DNA of 64,000 nt from Lewinellaceae bacterium (GTDB lineage: Bacteria; Bacteroidota; Bacteroidia; Chitinophagales; Saprospiraceae), in NCBI GenBank assembly GCA_020636105.1, contig JACJYL010000001.1, positions 3,720,001 through 3,784,000 on the forward strand. Direction: 5' to 3'. A program made the position numbers and the translations under genes. Under the pieces are notes generated by a model. The model saw nothing but the letters and a program-made list of their open reading frames with translations, was not told the origin of the DNA and searched no databases. The number at the start of each line of letters is the position of its first letter. The first letter of the stretch is position 1. This document shows positions 54,572-63,508 of the stretch, piece after piece.

Positions 54572-54712
54572 GATTTATACATAAGACCCAAAAACGAAAA
54601 CTACGCCCCGGGTATTGTGAGGCATAAAGGATACCTCCGGGGCCGATGTGTATCTTCGCCTTTTTTGAATCGGGATCAAAATGCCGAGGTCTTCCTTGCC
54701 GCATCAGAAGAT

Positions 54713-55510
54713 TTACGACTCTTTACGCCTGAAAACGAGGTATACACCCCATAAAATTAGCGGTATACTGAGCAACTGCCCTGTAGTCAATACGTTGCCA
54801 AAGTAACTTTGGATGCCGCCAAGATCTTCCTTGAAAAACTCCAGCATAAAACGTCCGCCCCAAATGAGTAAAAGGAAAAGGCCGAAAATATACCCTTCCT
54901 TCTTGCGTTTGTCCGTTTTCCAATAAACCAAATAGAGGATCACAAAACTAACCAGGTAAAACAGTGCTTCGTATAACTGGACGGCATGACGTGGTACCTG
55001 ATCCACTTTTTCAAAAATGAATGCCCAGGGAACATCCGTTTGGCGGCCGATGATCTCGGAGTTCATCAAATTGCCCATTCGGATAAAAAATCCGGCCAAG
55101 GCTATTGCCGCTACCACTCTGTCAAATATCCAGAGCAGTGATTTTTTAGTGATTCTGCGGGAATAGAGCCACAAGGCCAATAAAATACCAATGGCCCCTC
55201 CATGGCTCGCCAGCCCTCCGTTCCATACTTTAATGATTTCGTCCAAATGCTGGCGGTAATACCCCCACTCGTAAAAAAATACATGGCCCAACCGCGCGCC
55301 AAGTATGGCACCTACTACCATGTAAATAAAGAGTTTATCCAACCAGGCTTCCGGAATATTTTCAGCGTCGAATTTTTTCTTTACCAGGAAAAGGCCCACC
55401 AGGAATCCTGTCGCAAAAAGTAATCCATACCAACGCAGGGTCAATGGGCCAAGGGTTACAATTTCAGGGGAAGCGTTCCAGTGGATGTATGCTAACATAG
55501 TGTATATCAT
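54713..55510 (-). CDS. lgt: Prolipoprotein diacylglyceryl transferase
   Basis: 265 residues, seven membrane helices. Signature RMGNLMNSEIIG (usual form R-x-GN-x-NSE) and the earlier GGLASHGGAIG motif match Lgt, which adds diacylglycerol to the lipobox Cys of prolipoproteins, the first step for lipoproteins such as GldD and the serpin. The C-terminal helix has WGGRFMLEFFKED. The ATG at 55510 is used; 55498 is an alternative. Confidence 0.96.
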   Translation of the reverse strand: MIYTMLAYIHWNASPEIVTLGPLTLRWYGLLFATGFLVGLFLVKKKFDAENIPEAWLDKLFIYMVVGAILGARLGHVFFYEWGYYRQHLDEIIKVWNGGLASHGGAIGILLALWLYSRRITKKSLLWIFDRVVAAIALAGFFIRMGNLMNSEIIGRQTDVPWAFIFEKVDQVPRHAVQLYEALFYLVSFVILYLVYWKTDKRKKEGYIFGLFLLLIWGGRFMLEFFKEDLGGIQSYFGNVLTTGQLLSIPLILWGVYLVFRRKES

Positions 55511-55653
55511 TTTTTTTAGTATTAATAGCCCAATAATAATGAGATTTTACCACATTTTTCGGGTATAGACCCAATTTCACCAGGAAGTTATGGAAAGTTT
55601 CCCTATTAAGGAAGGTAGAAATGTTTTCTCCCTATTATATGCCATTAAACCTG

Positions 55654-55661
55654 TAACTTTG
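55654..55661 (+). promoter_or_regulatory. Possible -7 promoter element of moaA
   Basis: TAACTTTG followed by C matches TAnnTTTG, 18 bases before the moaA ATG. No TTG at the expected -33 distance. Confidence 0.4.
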
Positions 55662-55678
55662 CATTCCAAGCAAAATAC

Positions 55679-56680
55679 ATGAAAAAGAAAGGATTATACG
55701 ACAATCACGGCCGGCTGATCAACTACCTTAGACTAGCCGTTACAGACAGATGCAACCTCCGCTGTTTTTATTGCATGCCCGAAAAGGGCATCGATTTCGC
55801 AGATAAGAAAGAACTCTTCTCTTACGAAGAAATGAGAAGGACCGTCCAGTTTTTGGTCACTATGGGCATTGAAAAACTGAGGATCACGGGAGGCGAACCC
55901 TTTGTAAGGAAAGACATGATGGATTTCCTTTATGCCATGAGTAAACTCGAAGACCTTAAAAAGATCAATATTACCACCAATGGCACGCTTACGGAACACC
56001 TCGTTCCCGAATTCAAAAAACTGCGTATACATTCCGTCAATCTTAGTCTGGACACCATCGACCGTGAACGGTTTCACGAGATCACACGCCGTGACGAACT
56101 ATCAACGGTACTCAAAACCCTTGATCAGTTGCTTTATCATGGCATCGACACCAAAATCAATACCGTGGTGATGGAGGGAAAAAATACTGAAGATATCATC
56201 CCCATGGTAGAATTGGCCAGGGAACTGCCTGTTAATGTCCGTTTTATTGAAGAAATGCCTTTTAACGGAAGCGGCGATCGCTACCCTGTGTTGAACTGGA
56301 ACCATCATAAAATTCTCGATCACATAAGGCAGGTCTTTCCGGATTTGTATAAGATCGAAGATCCTTTGTATTCCACTTCCGCCAACTATCACATTCCCAT
56401 GTTTAAAGGTACTTTCGGTATCATTGCTGCTTACAGCCGAACCTTTTGCGGGACATGCAACCGGCTGCGTATTACCTCTAAAGGCCTATTAAAAACCTGT
56501 CTTTACGATTCAGGAATTTTTAATATAAAAGATATGATGAGGGCCGGTGCAACGGATGCTGAAATAAAAGGCGCCTACTTTGCAGCCATTGAAAACCGGG
56601 CCAAAGATGGTTGGGAGGCAGAAAATTTACGCCTGCCGGGAAATGAGATATCTGAATCTATGACCAGTATCGGAGGGTGA
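55679..56680 (+). CDS. moaA: GTP 3',8-cyclase MoaA
   Basis: 333-residue radical SAM enzyme of molybdenum-cofactor synthesis. The N-terminal cluster motif is C-x3-C-x2-C (Cys25, Cys29, Cys32 in RCNLRCFYC). The C-terminal cluster motif is CGTCNRLRIT with a further downstream Cys. The protein ends in the double glycine (SIGG) required for function. It converges with the stress-protein gene: the palindrome TGATCA holds both stop codons, with no spacing. No other moa gene is present. Confidence 0.95.
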   Translation: MKKKGLYDNHGRLINYLRLAVTDRCNLRCFYCMPEKGIDFADKKELFSYEEMRRTVQFLVTMGIEKLRITGGEPFVRKDMMDFLYAMSKLEDLKKINITTNGTLTEHLVPEFKKLRIHSVNLSLDTIDRERFHEITRRDELSTVLKTLDQLLYHGIDTKINTVVMEGKNTEDIIPMVELARELPVNVRFIEEMPFNGSGDRYPVLNWNHHKILDHIRQVFPDLYKIEDPLYSTSANYHIPMFKGTFGIIAAYSRTFCGTCNRLRITSKGLLKTCLYDSGIFNIKDMMRAGATDAEIKGAYFAAIENRAKDGWEAENLRLPGNEISESMTSIGG

Positions 56681-57784
56681 TCAATGCAGCACCATTACCG
56701 GCAAAGTTGAATTAAAAGCAAAAGCCGTAGTGGTACTCTTATGGAACAAGCTTTCCAAAAAATGCCGGTGGGGCGAAACCATTACCACAAGATCGATCTT
56801 TTTTTCCTCCGCATAACGGTTCAAACCTTCAACGATAGACTCACTGTTCACTTCCGTCATTTCGAAGGAATAGGAAGGGTCACCCTCTTTGAAGATAACG
56901 CTTAGGATTCTGTCTTCAACTTCCTTGAAAGTTGGGGTGGCCTCCTTATTCGTCTGAACATGAACAAAATGAATGTTCGCTTTGAATAATTGAGCAAATT
57001 GGGTAAGCCGCTGAATATTCTTTTCATCCACTCCTTCAAAATTGCTGGCGTAGAGAATGTGTCTGAAAGGCTTGAAAACGGTTTCTCGAGGAATGAGCAT
57101 TACCGGGCAACTGGCTTTCCTGGCCACATAGGTTGAAATGGTTCCGAAGAGTTTCCCACTAATCCCATGAGAGCCGGAGGTACTCATAACCACCATGTAA
57201 GCATCTTCCTGGTTGGAAAATTTAACCAATTCCACTTCGGGGAAACCAAGGACGGCCTTAGTCGTCACTTGAGGTATTTTGCCCGAAGTGGCCTTGAAAG
57301 CGTCAACGCCTTTTTTTTCAAAATTTTTTAAATGCCTGACAATGGCTTCATGTTGGGTGGGTGCTGTTTGCATTATGATAGGCTGATCCGGACTAAAGGT
57401 TCCGGAATACACATGCACCAAATCAACGGAAGCCTCAAGTAAAGAAGCCATTTCCATTGCAAATTGGAACCCCTCCATGGAAGTGGTTGAAAAATCGGTA
57501 GAAGTTATTATTTTTTTCATAGGTGATGATTTCTCCTTATTGAATAAATTTTTCAACATTAACTCCAGGTCTTTAACCTCAGGAATTTCATTTTGAACCA
57601 ATACTTCACCGTTTACTACAAGAGCGGGTATCCCATCCACATGAGTATTGACTAAAGCATCTACATCCGTAACTTCTGCAATTTGAACGTCCATTTCAAA
57701 ATGCTCCAAGGCTTTTATCAAATTAGCTTTCAGAAGTTCCGTTTCATGATAACCCCTTAAACCGAGTATTTCAATACTAATCAT
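56681..57784 (-). CDS. Tandem universal stress protein fused to a cysteine-less thioredoxin-like domain
   Basis: 367 residues. The N-terminal 80 residues resemble thioredoxin_3-type redox proteins (strand ISIEILGLRGYHET, then DVDALVNTHVDGIPALVVNG), but where the redox CxxC belongs there is RGYHET, with no Cys. Two Usp domains follow (about 89-230 and 235-367), with DFSTTSMEGFQFAMEMAS and VMSTSGSHGISGKLFGT in the first. The second Usp ends AFAFNSTLPVMVL. Universal stress proteins respond to stationary or hypoxic stress. It is seven bases from the CBS protein gene and surely in one operon. Confidence 0.85.
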   Translation of the reverse strand: MISIEILGLRGYHETELLKANLIKALEHFEMDVQIAEVTDVDALVNTHVDGIPALVVNGEVLVQNEIPEVKDLELMLKNLFNKEKSSPMKKIITSTDFSTTSMEGFQFAMEMASLLEASVDLVHVYSGTFSPDQPIIMQTAPTQHEAIVRHLKNFEKKGVDAFKATSGKIPQVTTKAVLGFPEVELVKFSNQEDAYMVVMSTSGSHGISGKLFGTISTYVARKASCPVMLIPRETVFKPFRHILYASNFEGVDEKNIQRLTQFAQLFKANIHFVHVQTNKEATPTFKEVEDRILSVIFKEGDPSYSFEMTEVNSESIVEGLNRYAEEKKIDLVVMVSPHRHFLESLFHKSTTTAFAFNSTLPVMVLH

Positions 57785-57791
57785 TTAATTT

Positions 57792-58238
57792 TTATTGGCT
57801 TGAATCCTTATAATCCTTCAAGGTTATCGGCTCTTCCGCTAGTCTGCTTAGAATGTCGTAGGTAGTAATAATTCCAACCAGGTTTTCACCATCTACCACA
57901 GGCAATGCATGAAACAGGTTTTCTTTAAAAATTTCCAGGGCAACGTTAATTCTACTTCCTGGCTCCAGTTTTGCCAAACCTTTGGTCATAATTTTTTCAC
58001 ATGTGGCTGATTCCAGCGCATCAATACCCATGATTTTTCCTGTGTCCGTAAATCCGTGAAGGAAATACAGGAAATCCTGTTTACTGATTATTCCTACCAT
58101 TTTTTTACCCTCTACTACCGGGATATGGTGGATTTTTTTTACATCAAAGATTTCCTTGACTTTTGTAATTTTGTCCTTTGGATTAACAGTTACCAGGTTG
58201 GTAGTCATGATTCTGGAAACGGGTGCTAAAAGATTCAT
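57792..58238 (-). CDS. CBS-domain pair protein
   Basis: 148 residues, two CBS domains and nothing else (SRIMTTNLVTVNPKDKITKV and CEKIMTKGLAKLEPGSRINVA, each followed by a VVDGE/VVEGKK strand). CBS pairs bind adenine nucleotides and sense energy status. It lies seven bases upstream of the stress-protein gene on the same strand and opposite the kinase/REC-Crp operon, sharing with it the two FNR/CRP-like dyads. Confidence 0.9.
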   Translation of the reverse strand: MNLLAPVSRIMTTNLVTVNPKDKITKVKEIFDVKKIHHIPVVEGKKMVGIISKQDFLYFLHGFTDTGKIMGIDALESATCEKIMTKGLAKLEPGSRINVALEIFKENLFHALPVVDGENLVGIITTYDILSRLAEEPITLKDYKDSSQ

Positions 58239-58292
58239 AATAATTATTTATGTGGTTATTGGACGCAAGGTAAAAACATAAAGAATGGAGCA

Positions 58293-58330
58293 AAATGATT
58301 TCCATCATTTGACAAACTGATTTTTATCAA
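58293..58330. promoter_or_regulatory. Two FNR/CRP-like dyads in a divergent regulatory region
   Basis: Site 1 (58293-58310) is the perfect dyad AAATGAT-TTCC-ATCATTT. Site 2 (58317-58330) is CTGAT-TTTT-ATCAA. Both contain TGAT-N4-ATCA, the core of FNR/CRP boxes (consensus TTGAT-N4-ATCAA), and the centres are 22 bases apart, two helical turns. The region divides the CBS/stress-protein operon from the kinase and REC-Crp genes, whose own Crp-type regulator is the natural candidate to bind it. Confidence 0.6.
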
Positions 58331-58507
58331 TTTATTCCTAAATTAGCCCTATTAAAAAAATAGAATATTATTAAATTGGTTTTATTCAAAATTTATTTCA
58401 TTTTATTTTTAATAAATCGTATTTTAGTATCGTCAATCCTTTTTTTTTCTTATTTATTCCAGTTTTGAAACGTAACAAACCAAAAATAGAAAAACATCCA
58501 TAAAAAA

Positions 58508-59791
58508 TTGCATAAACAACTCACTCAACAAGAATTACAGGAACTGGCGCTCCGACTGAACTCAGTAATTGAAACGGCTATAGACAGTATTATCACTATT
58601 GACTCCAGGGGGGTGATCGAAAGCATAAATCCTGCGGTAACCAAGCTTTTTGGTTATTCAAAAGAAGAACTTATAGGCCAAAATGTAAGCATCTTAATGC
58701 CTTCTCCCGACCGCGAACAACACGACAGGTATATCGGAAATTATATAGGCAGCCGGCAACCCAAGATTATTGGTATAGGCCGAGAAGTGGTGGCACGCAA
58801 AAAAAATGGCGTGCTTTTTCCTATTCGTTTGGCGGTTAGTGAATTTAAATTAAATGATAAAACCACCTTTACAGGAATCATTCACGACCTGACAGAAGTT
58901 AAACAAGCTGAGGAAAGAATCAAAAAACTAAATGAAGAGCTCGAACAAAAAGTGAATACCCGTACTGAAGAACTTGCCAGAACGATCAATAAATTGCTCA
59001 AATCCAATAAACAACTTGAGCATGAAATCATAGAGCGCAAGGCGGTAGAAGCCGCCCTTCGAAAAAGTGAAAGAGATTTAACCAAAGCCTTCGAAAAAGA
59101 AAAAGAACTCAATGCCATGAAAACGCGTTTCGTATCCCTTGCTTCTCATGAGTTCAGAACGCCTTTGAGTACTATTCTTTCCTCTGCAGACCTGGTAGAA
59201 GCCTATAAGGAAGAAGTTCATCAGACCAACCGCTTGAAACATACCCACAGGATCAAAGCTGCCGTAAATAATCTGAATACCATTTTGAATGACTTTCTTT
59301 CCCTCAGCAGACTTGATGAAAAGAAAGTTGAAGCCAAACCTGTAATGTTTTCCTTTTCCGAATTCAAAGAAGAAATTATTGACCAGATACAAGGATTCTT
59401 AAAGCAAGGCCAACGCCTTGTCCACACAAATGAACTGGAAACGGAATTACTTTGCCTGGATAAGCAATTACTTAAAAACATTCTTTTAAATTTGCTGACC
59501 AATGCCATTAAATATTCAGACGAAAACAAATCCATTTACTGCCGGTCTTACCTGGAAAACGATGATCTGGTCATCGAAGTGAAAGACGAAGGGATCGGTA
59601 TACCGAAGGAAGAGCAAAAACACCTTTTTACCCGTTTTTTCAGGGCTAAAAACGTTGAAAACATAAAAGGAACAGGATTGGGATTGAATATCGTTAGAAA
59701 TTACGTGGAATTGATGGATGGAAAGATTAATTTTACCAGTGAGGAAGGAAAAGGTTCCACCTTCATCATTACCATCCCTCTTGCGGAATAA
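58508..59791 (+). CDS. PAS-domain sensor histidine kinase (FixL-like)
   Basis: 427 residues. A FixL-type PAS domain (about 15-130: IETAIDSIITIDSRGVIESI, LFGYSKEELIGQNVSILMPS) is followed by a long coiled coil, then HisKA with SLASHEFRTPL (His214) and HATPase_c (LLTNAIKYS, KDEGIGIPKEE, GTGLGLNIVRNY). No membrane helix. The only plausible start is a TTG at 58508, since the next ATG lies inside the PAS domain (residue 64). The REC-Crp gene follows 58 bases later, so this is a two-component pair. Whether the PAS binds haem cannot be told. Confidence 0.9.
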   Translation: MHKQLTQQELQELALRLNSVIETAIDSIITIDSRGVIESINPAVTKLFGYSKEELIGQNVSILMPSPDREQHDRYIGNYIGSRQPKIIGIGREVVARKKNGVLFPIRLAVSEFKLNDKTTFTGIIHDLTEVKQAEERIKKLNEELEQKVNTRTEELARTINKLLKSNKQLEHEIIERKAVEAALRKSERDLTKAFEKEKELNAMKTRFVSLASHEFRTPLSTILSSADLVEAYKEEVHQTNRLKHTHRIKAAVNNLNTILNDFLSLSRLDEKKVEAKPVMFSFSEFKEEIIDQIQGFLKQGQRLVHTNELETELLCLDKQLLKNILLNLLTNAIKYSDENKSIYCRSYLENDDLVIEVKDEGIGIPKEEQKHLFTRFFRAKNVENIKGTGLGLNIVRNYVELMDGKINFTSEEGKGSTFIITIPLAE

Positions 59792-59849
59792 TTCGTTATT
59801 TTCCCCGGAAGCGAATCTTTTTTTAGACTAATAAAAAACCTAATAACAG

Positions 59850-60908
59850 ATGAAGAAAATTCTCATCATTGAAGATAATAATGAAGTACGCGAAAATATT
59901 GAAGAGATTCTCGCCCTCGTAGGGTATGAAACTTTTGGTGCTGCTGACGGAACCAGTGGCGTGGAACTGGCCGTAAATGAAGAACCGGACCTCATTCTTT
60001 GTGACGTTATGATGCCAAAACTGGATGGATTCGGGGTTTTGAACATCCTTAGCAAAAAACCTGAAACAGCAGATATTCCTTTTATTTTTCTTACTGCAAA
60101 AACAGAAGCCAGTGACTTTCGCAGAGGAATGAACCTTGGCGCGGATGATTACATCACAAAACCTTTTCTGAAAGACGACCTGCTTCGGGTCATCGAAATC
60201 CGGCTCAATAAAAGCGAACGCCTGCAAAAGAAGTACGACCGAACTAAAGATGCCTGGATTTCCTTTATCAATGAACAGAAAGGTTATGATTCCATGATCA
60301 AACTGGCGGAGGAATACCCGGTTAAAACCTATCGAAAAAAGGAAGAATTATTTGAAGAAGGAAAACTGCCCCGCAGCCTTTTTTACATTACTTCAGGGAA
60401 GGTCAAAATTTATAAAACCAATGAATACGGCAAAGAATTTATTCTCAATATTCGAAAAGAGGGCGATTTTATTGGGTATTCGGCTTTGATAAAAGGCCAG
60501 GTGTACAATTTTGCGTCAGCGGCACTTGAAAATGTTGAAGCCAGGGTTATCCCAAAAAATGAATTCCTTAAATTATTTTTCTCCAATCAGCACGTCGCCC
60601 TGCATATGATAAAAATGCTGGCAGATAATGTGGCTGAAAAAGAAGAACAGCTTTTGACGCTCGCTTATTATTCAGTAAGAAAAAGGATCGCAAATGCATT
60701 ATTGTTTCTTCATGGAAAATATTTCGAAGAGGGGCAAAAACAAACCGAGATCAGGATTCTTCGTGACGATCTGGCTCACCTGGTGGGGACTGCCAAGGAA
60801 AGTGTGATTAGAATGTTGACAGAATTCAAAGATGACGGATACATCAATATTGTCGAAGGGAAAATTATTATCCTGGATATGGAAAAACTCGAAAGCATCC
60901 CCGGATAA
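59850..60908 (+). CDS. Response regulator with Crp/Fnr-type output (REC-cNMP-HTH)
   Basis: 352 residues. An N-terminal REC domain has the phospho-acceptor Asp52 in LCDVMMPKLDG and the Lys of DYITKPF. A cyclic-nucleotide-binding-type jelly roll (about 150-265) and an HTH_Crp at the C-terminus (LRDDLAHLVGTAKESVIRML) follow. Such REC-Crp proteins are phosphorylation-controlled relatives of Crp/Fnr. It is the natural partner of the preceding kinase, and the dyads at 58293-58330 are plausible binding sites. Confidence 0.92.
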   Translation: MKKILIIEDNNEVRENIEEILALVGYETFGAADGTSGVELAVNEEPDLILCDVMMPKLDGFGVLNILSKKPETADIPFIFLTAKTEASDFRRGMNLGADDYITKPFLKDDLLRVIEIRLNKSERLQKKYDRTKDAWISFINEQKGYDSMIKLAEEYPVKTYRKKEELFEEGKLPRSLFYITSGKVKIYKTNEYGKEFILNIRKEGDFIGYSALIKGQVYNFASAALENVEARVIPKNEFLKLFFSNQHVALHMIKMLADNVAEKEEQLLTLAYYSVRKRIANALLFLHGKYFEEGQKQTEIRILRDDLAHLVGTAKESVIRMLTEFKDDGYINIVEGKIIILDMEKLESIPG

Positions 60909-60925
60909 AAGTAATCCACAAGGAT

Positions 60926-61633
60926 CTATTTTTCCGCGATCACGATATACTGGTAATCCAGGGCCGTATCGTTGGTCAGAATATTTTTATATCCTGCATC
61001 ATACAACTCATTTTCGACCACAAAAAGGGGCTGCCTGATGTCTGATGGAGGCCCCACAGGGGTTCGTTTCTTTTTAAAATCTATGATGAGTAGCTTGCCT
61101 CCCTCTTTCATGCCTTTTTTTAATATTCTGAGGTAGTTGGGATGGTTTTCTATATACATAAAGGTATTGACGATTACGACCACATCAACTTCTTCATTCT
61201 GAAGGGCCGGGGAATCTGGGGTCGTCAAACGGGTCTCCAGTTTGGGTTGCAGATTTTCAGGCAACCTTCTTACCTTTACGCTGTCCAGGTAATTAATGAA
61301 ACGCGGATCCACATCAATGGCGATCACCTTGTCTGCCGATTCTATCATTCTGAAAGTAAAAAAACCACTGCCGGCCCCGATATCGGCCACGGTCTTTCCT
61401 TTTAACCCTCCAAGCAGTTGCAATACAAGATCCGGTTTCTGCCAAATTTCCCGATAAGTATTGGAATAATCTTCCGTCAAACCACTGCCTTCGCCTTCAC
61501 CATCCTGGGCAGGATCGACAAGGTCAGGATTTACCGGGGTCGGAACAGCTTTTTCTTGTGGATCAGTTCCACAGGACATAAAAGCAACGACGAAAAAAAG
61601 AACCAAGGCTAAAAATGCATTCCTTAATATCAT
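60926..61633 (-). CDS. SAM-dependent methyltransferase with a lipoprotein signal
   Basis: 235 residues. The N-terminus is a typical lipoprotein signal (MILRNAFLALVLFFVVAFMSC, Cys21) and an acidic Gly-rich linker (DPAQDGEGEGSG), then a class I methyltransferase fold with motif I VADIGAGSGFF and the acidic end of strand 2 (KVIAIDVDP). The cofactor is normally cytoplasmic, so a lipidated, exported methyltransferase is odd, though such proteins are known in Bacteroidota. Substrate unknown. Confidence 0.8.
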   Translation of the reverse strand: MILRNAFLALVLFFVVAFMSCGTDPQEKAVPTPVNPDLVDPAQDGEGEGSGLTEDYSNTYREIWQKPDLVLQLLGGLKGKTVADIGAGSGFFTFRMIESADKVIAIDVDPRFINYLDSVKVRRLPENLQPKLETRLTTPDSPALQNEEVDVVVIVNTFMYIENHPNYLRILKKGMKEGGKLLIIDFKKKRTPVGPPSDIRQPLFVVENELYDAGYKNILTNDTALDYQYIVIAEK

Positions 61634-61753
61634 TGTAGGTTAAATGTTTGAAGTAAAGTTAACTGAAGGAATTAAATAAGGCAAGGTTTTTAAATTATTA
61701 ACAAAAAACTAACTCAATTGGAAGCCATCGAAAGGGAGTTGTTAATTTTTCGG

Positions 61754-63508
61754 CTATTCTTCGTCAGGTCGAAGTTGAAAACGCTTTGCCAGATCCTGTA
61801 TATTGGGATTAATGCTTCGCATTTTGATAAACTTTCCTTTTGCATCGAGCGGCTTCTGGGGTTTTTCCAACACCGGTTTTTGAGATTCATCCACCTGCAG
61901 ATCGAGCATTAATTCGTTGCACTTTAGTTCTTGTCTTAAGTATTCTATCAAACCTGTCTCCGTTTTAATGGTGTCCACCGCCAGCCTGGATCCCACTATC
62001 ACCCTGATTTCCTTCTCCTGCACCTCCAAAAGAGCATTCGTTAACGTGAGCCTGAAAGTATCCGATTCCGATTCTGTTGCGTATTCGTCCCAGGCTTTTT
62101 GCACTTTTTCAATCTCCAATTCAATTTCCTGGTTCCGTAAATCCTGATCGTCGTTTACCTTAACTTCTGCCAGTAAATTATTGATGTCAATCTTTTCCAC
62201 TCCATGTTTACTGGATGATTTTTTTAAGGTTTTTTCGGAATGGGAAGGTTTTAGATTGACCTCCTTTACAGGTGTTTCCCCGGGATCAGAGACTTTTAAG
62301 TCAGCCTTAGGCGATGGTTCTTCGGCCTGGGTTATGGCAATCGCTTCAGGATTTTTTTTTTCATCCTCCTTGCTAACCACCTTTTCCCCTGTCGATAATG
62401 AAGGTATTTCAACCACCCGCTGGATATAAAGCATCTTCAATAAAGCTATCTCTACATGAAGACGTTTGTTCCGGGCCATTTTAAATTCAATATCACAATC
62501 ATTGGCAATATTGAGGGCCGTCAATAAAAAGGAATTGCTGCAAATTTCCGACTGGCGGGCATATCGCTGCTGCAGGTTTTCGCCTACTTCAAGGAGTTTT
62601 ATGGTTTGACTGTCTTTGCATACCAACAAATTCCGGAAGTGCTCCGCCATTCCATTGATGAAAATATCAGGATCAAAACCCTTTTTTAATATTTCATCAA
62701 AAGTATTCAGGACGGAAGCCGAGTCCTCTGTCAAAAATGCTTCGGTCATTTTAAAAAAGTAATCATAATCCAAAATGTTCAGGTTTTGGATTACGTCATC
62801 ATATTTTAATTCATTTCCTGAAAAAGCAATGATCCGGTCAAATATGGATAAAGCATCCCGAAGAGCGCCATCTGCCTTTTGAGCAATTACATGCAAAGCA
62901 TCCTCATCGGCTTTAATCGATTCCTTCTGACAAATTTCCTGGAGGTGCTTTACGGTATCTCCCACCTGTATTCTTCTGAAATCAAATATCTGGCAACGGG
63001 ATAAAATGGTAGGAATAATCTTATGCTTTTCGGTAGTCGCCAAGATGAATACAGCATAAGAAGGCGGTTCTTCCAGGGTTTTTAAAAAAGCATTAAATGC
63101 CTGTTGCGATAACATATGCACCTCATCAATGATGAAGATCTTATATTTCCCCTGTTGGGGTTGAAACCTTACCTGTTCAATCAGGGCCCTTATGTGTTCG
63201 ACACTGTTATTGGAAGCCGCGTCAAGTTCCGTAATATTGAATGATGTATTTTCCTTAAAAGATTTACAGGATTCACAGGTATTACAGGGTTCGAAATCCG
63301 TTGTGGGACTTTTACAATTGAGTACTTTGGCCAATATCCTGGCACAGCTCGTCTTTCCTACTCCACGAGGACCACAAAACAAAAAGGCATGAGCCAGGTG
63401 ATCACTCTGAAGGGCATTCTTCAAAGTATGGGAAACGTGCTCCTGCCCAACGATTTCATCAAATCTGGTCGGTCTGTATTTTCTCGCCGATACGACAAAG
63501 TTACTCAT
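61754..63508 (-). CDS. dnaX: DNA polymerase III subunit gamma/tau
   Basis: 584 residues. AAA+ clamp-loader ATPase with Walker A GPRGVGKTSCARILAKVLNC, zinc-binding cysteines (FEPCNTCESC), Walker B IDEVHMLS, and sensor LSRCQIFDF. The domain III collar and a charged tau-like C-terminal region (about 370-584) follow. It loads the sliding clamp and, through tau, links polymerase and helicase. Not near other replication genes here. Confidence 0.95.
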   Translation of the reverse strand: MSNFVVSARKYRPTRFDEIVGQEHVSHTLKNALQSDHLAHAFLFCGPRGVGKTSCARILAKVLNCKSPTTDFEPCNTCESCKSFKENTSFNITELDAASNNSVEHIRALIEQVRFQPQQGKYKIFIIDEVHMLSQQAFNAFLKTLEEPPSYAVFILATTEKHKIIPTILSRCQIFDFRRIQVGDTVKHLQEICQKESIKADEDALHVIAQKADGALRDALSIFDRIIAFSGNELKYDDVIQNLNILDYDYFFKMTEAFLTEDSASVLNTFDEILKKGFDPDIFINGMAEHFRNLLVCKDSQTIKLLEVGENLQQRYARQSEICSNSFLLTALNIANDCDIEFKMARNKRLHVEIALLKMLYIQRVVEIPSLSTGEKVVSKEDEKKNPEAIAITQAEEPSPKADLKVSDPGETPVKEVNLKPSHSEKTLKKSSSKHGVEKIDINNLLAEVKVNDDQDLRNQEIELEIEKVQKAWDEYATESESDTFRLTLTNALLEVQEKEIRVIVGSRLAVDTIKTETGLIEYLRQELKCNELMLDLQVDESQKPVLEKPQKPLDAKGKFIKMRSINPNIQDLAKRFQLRPDEE

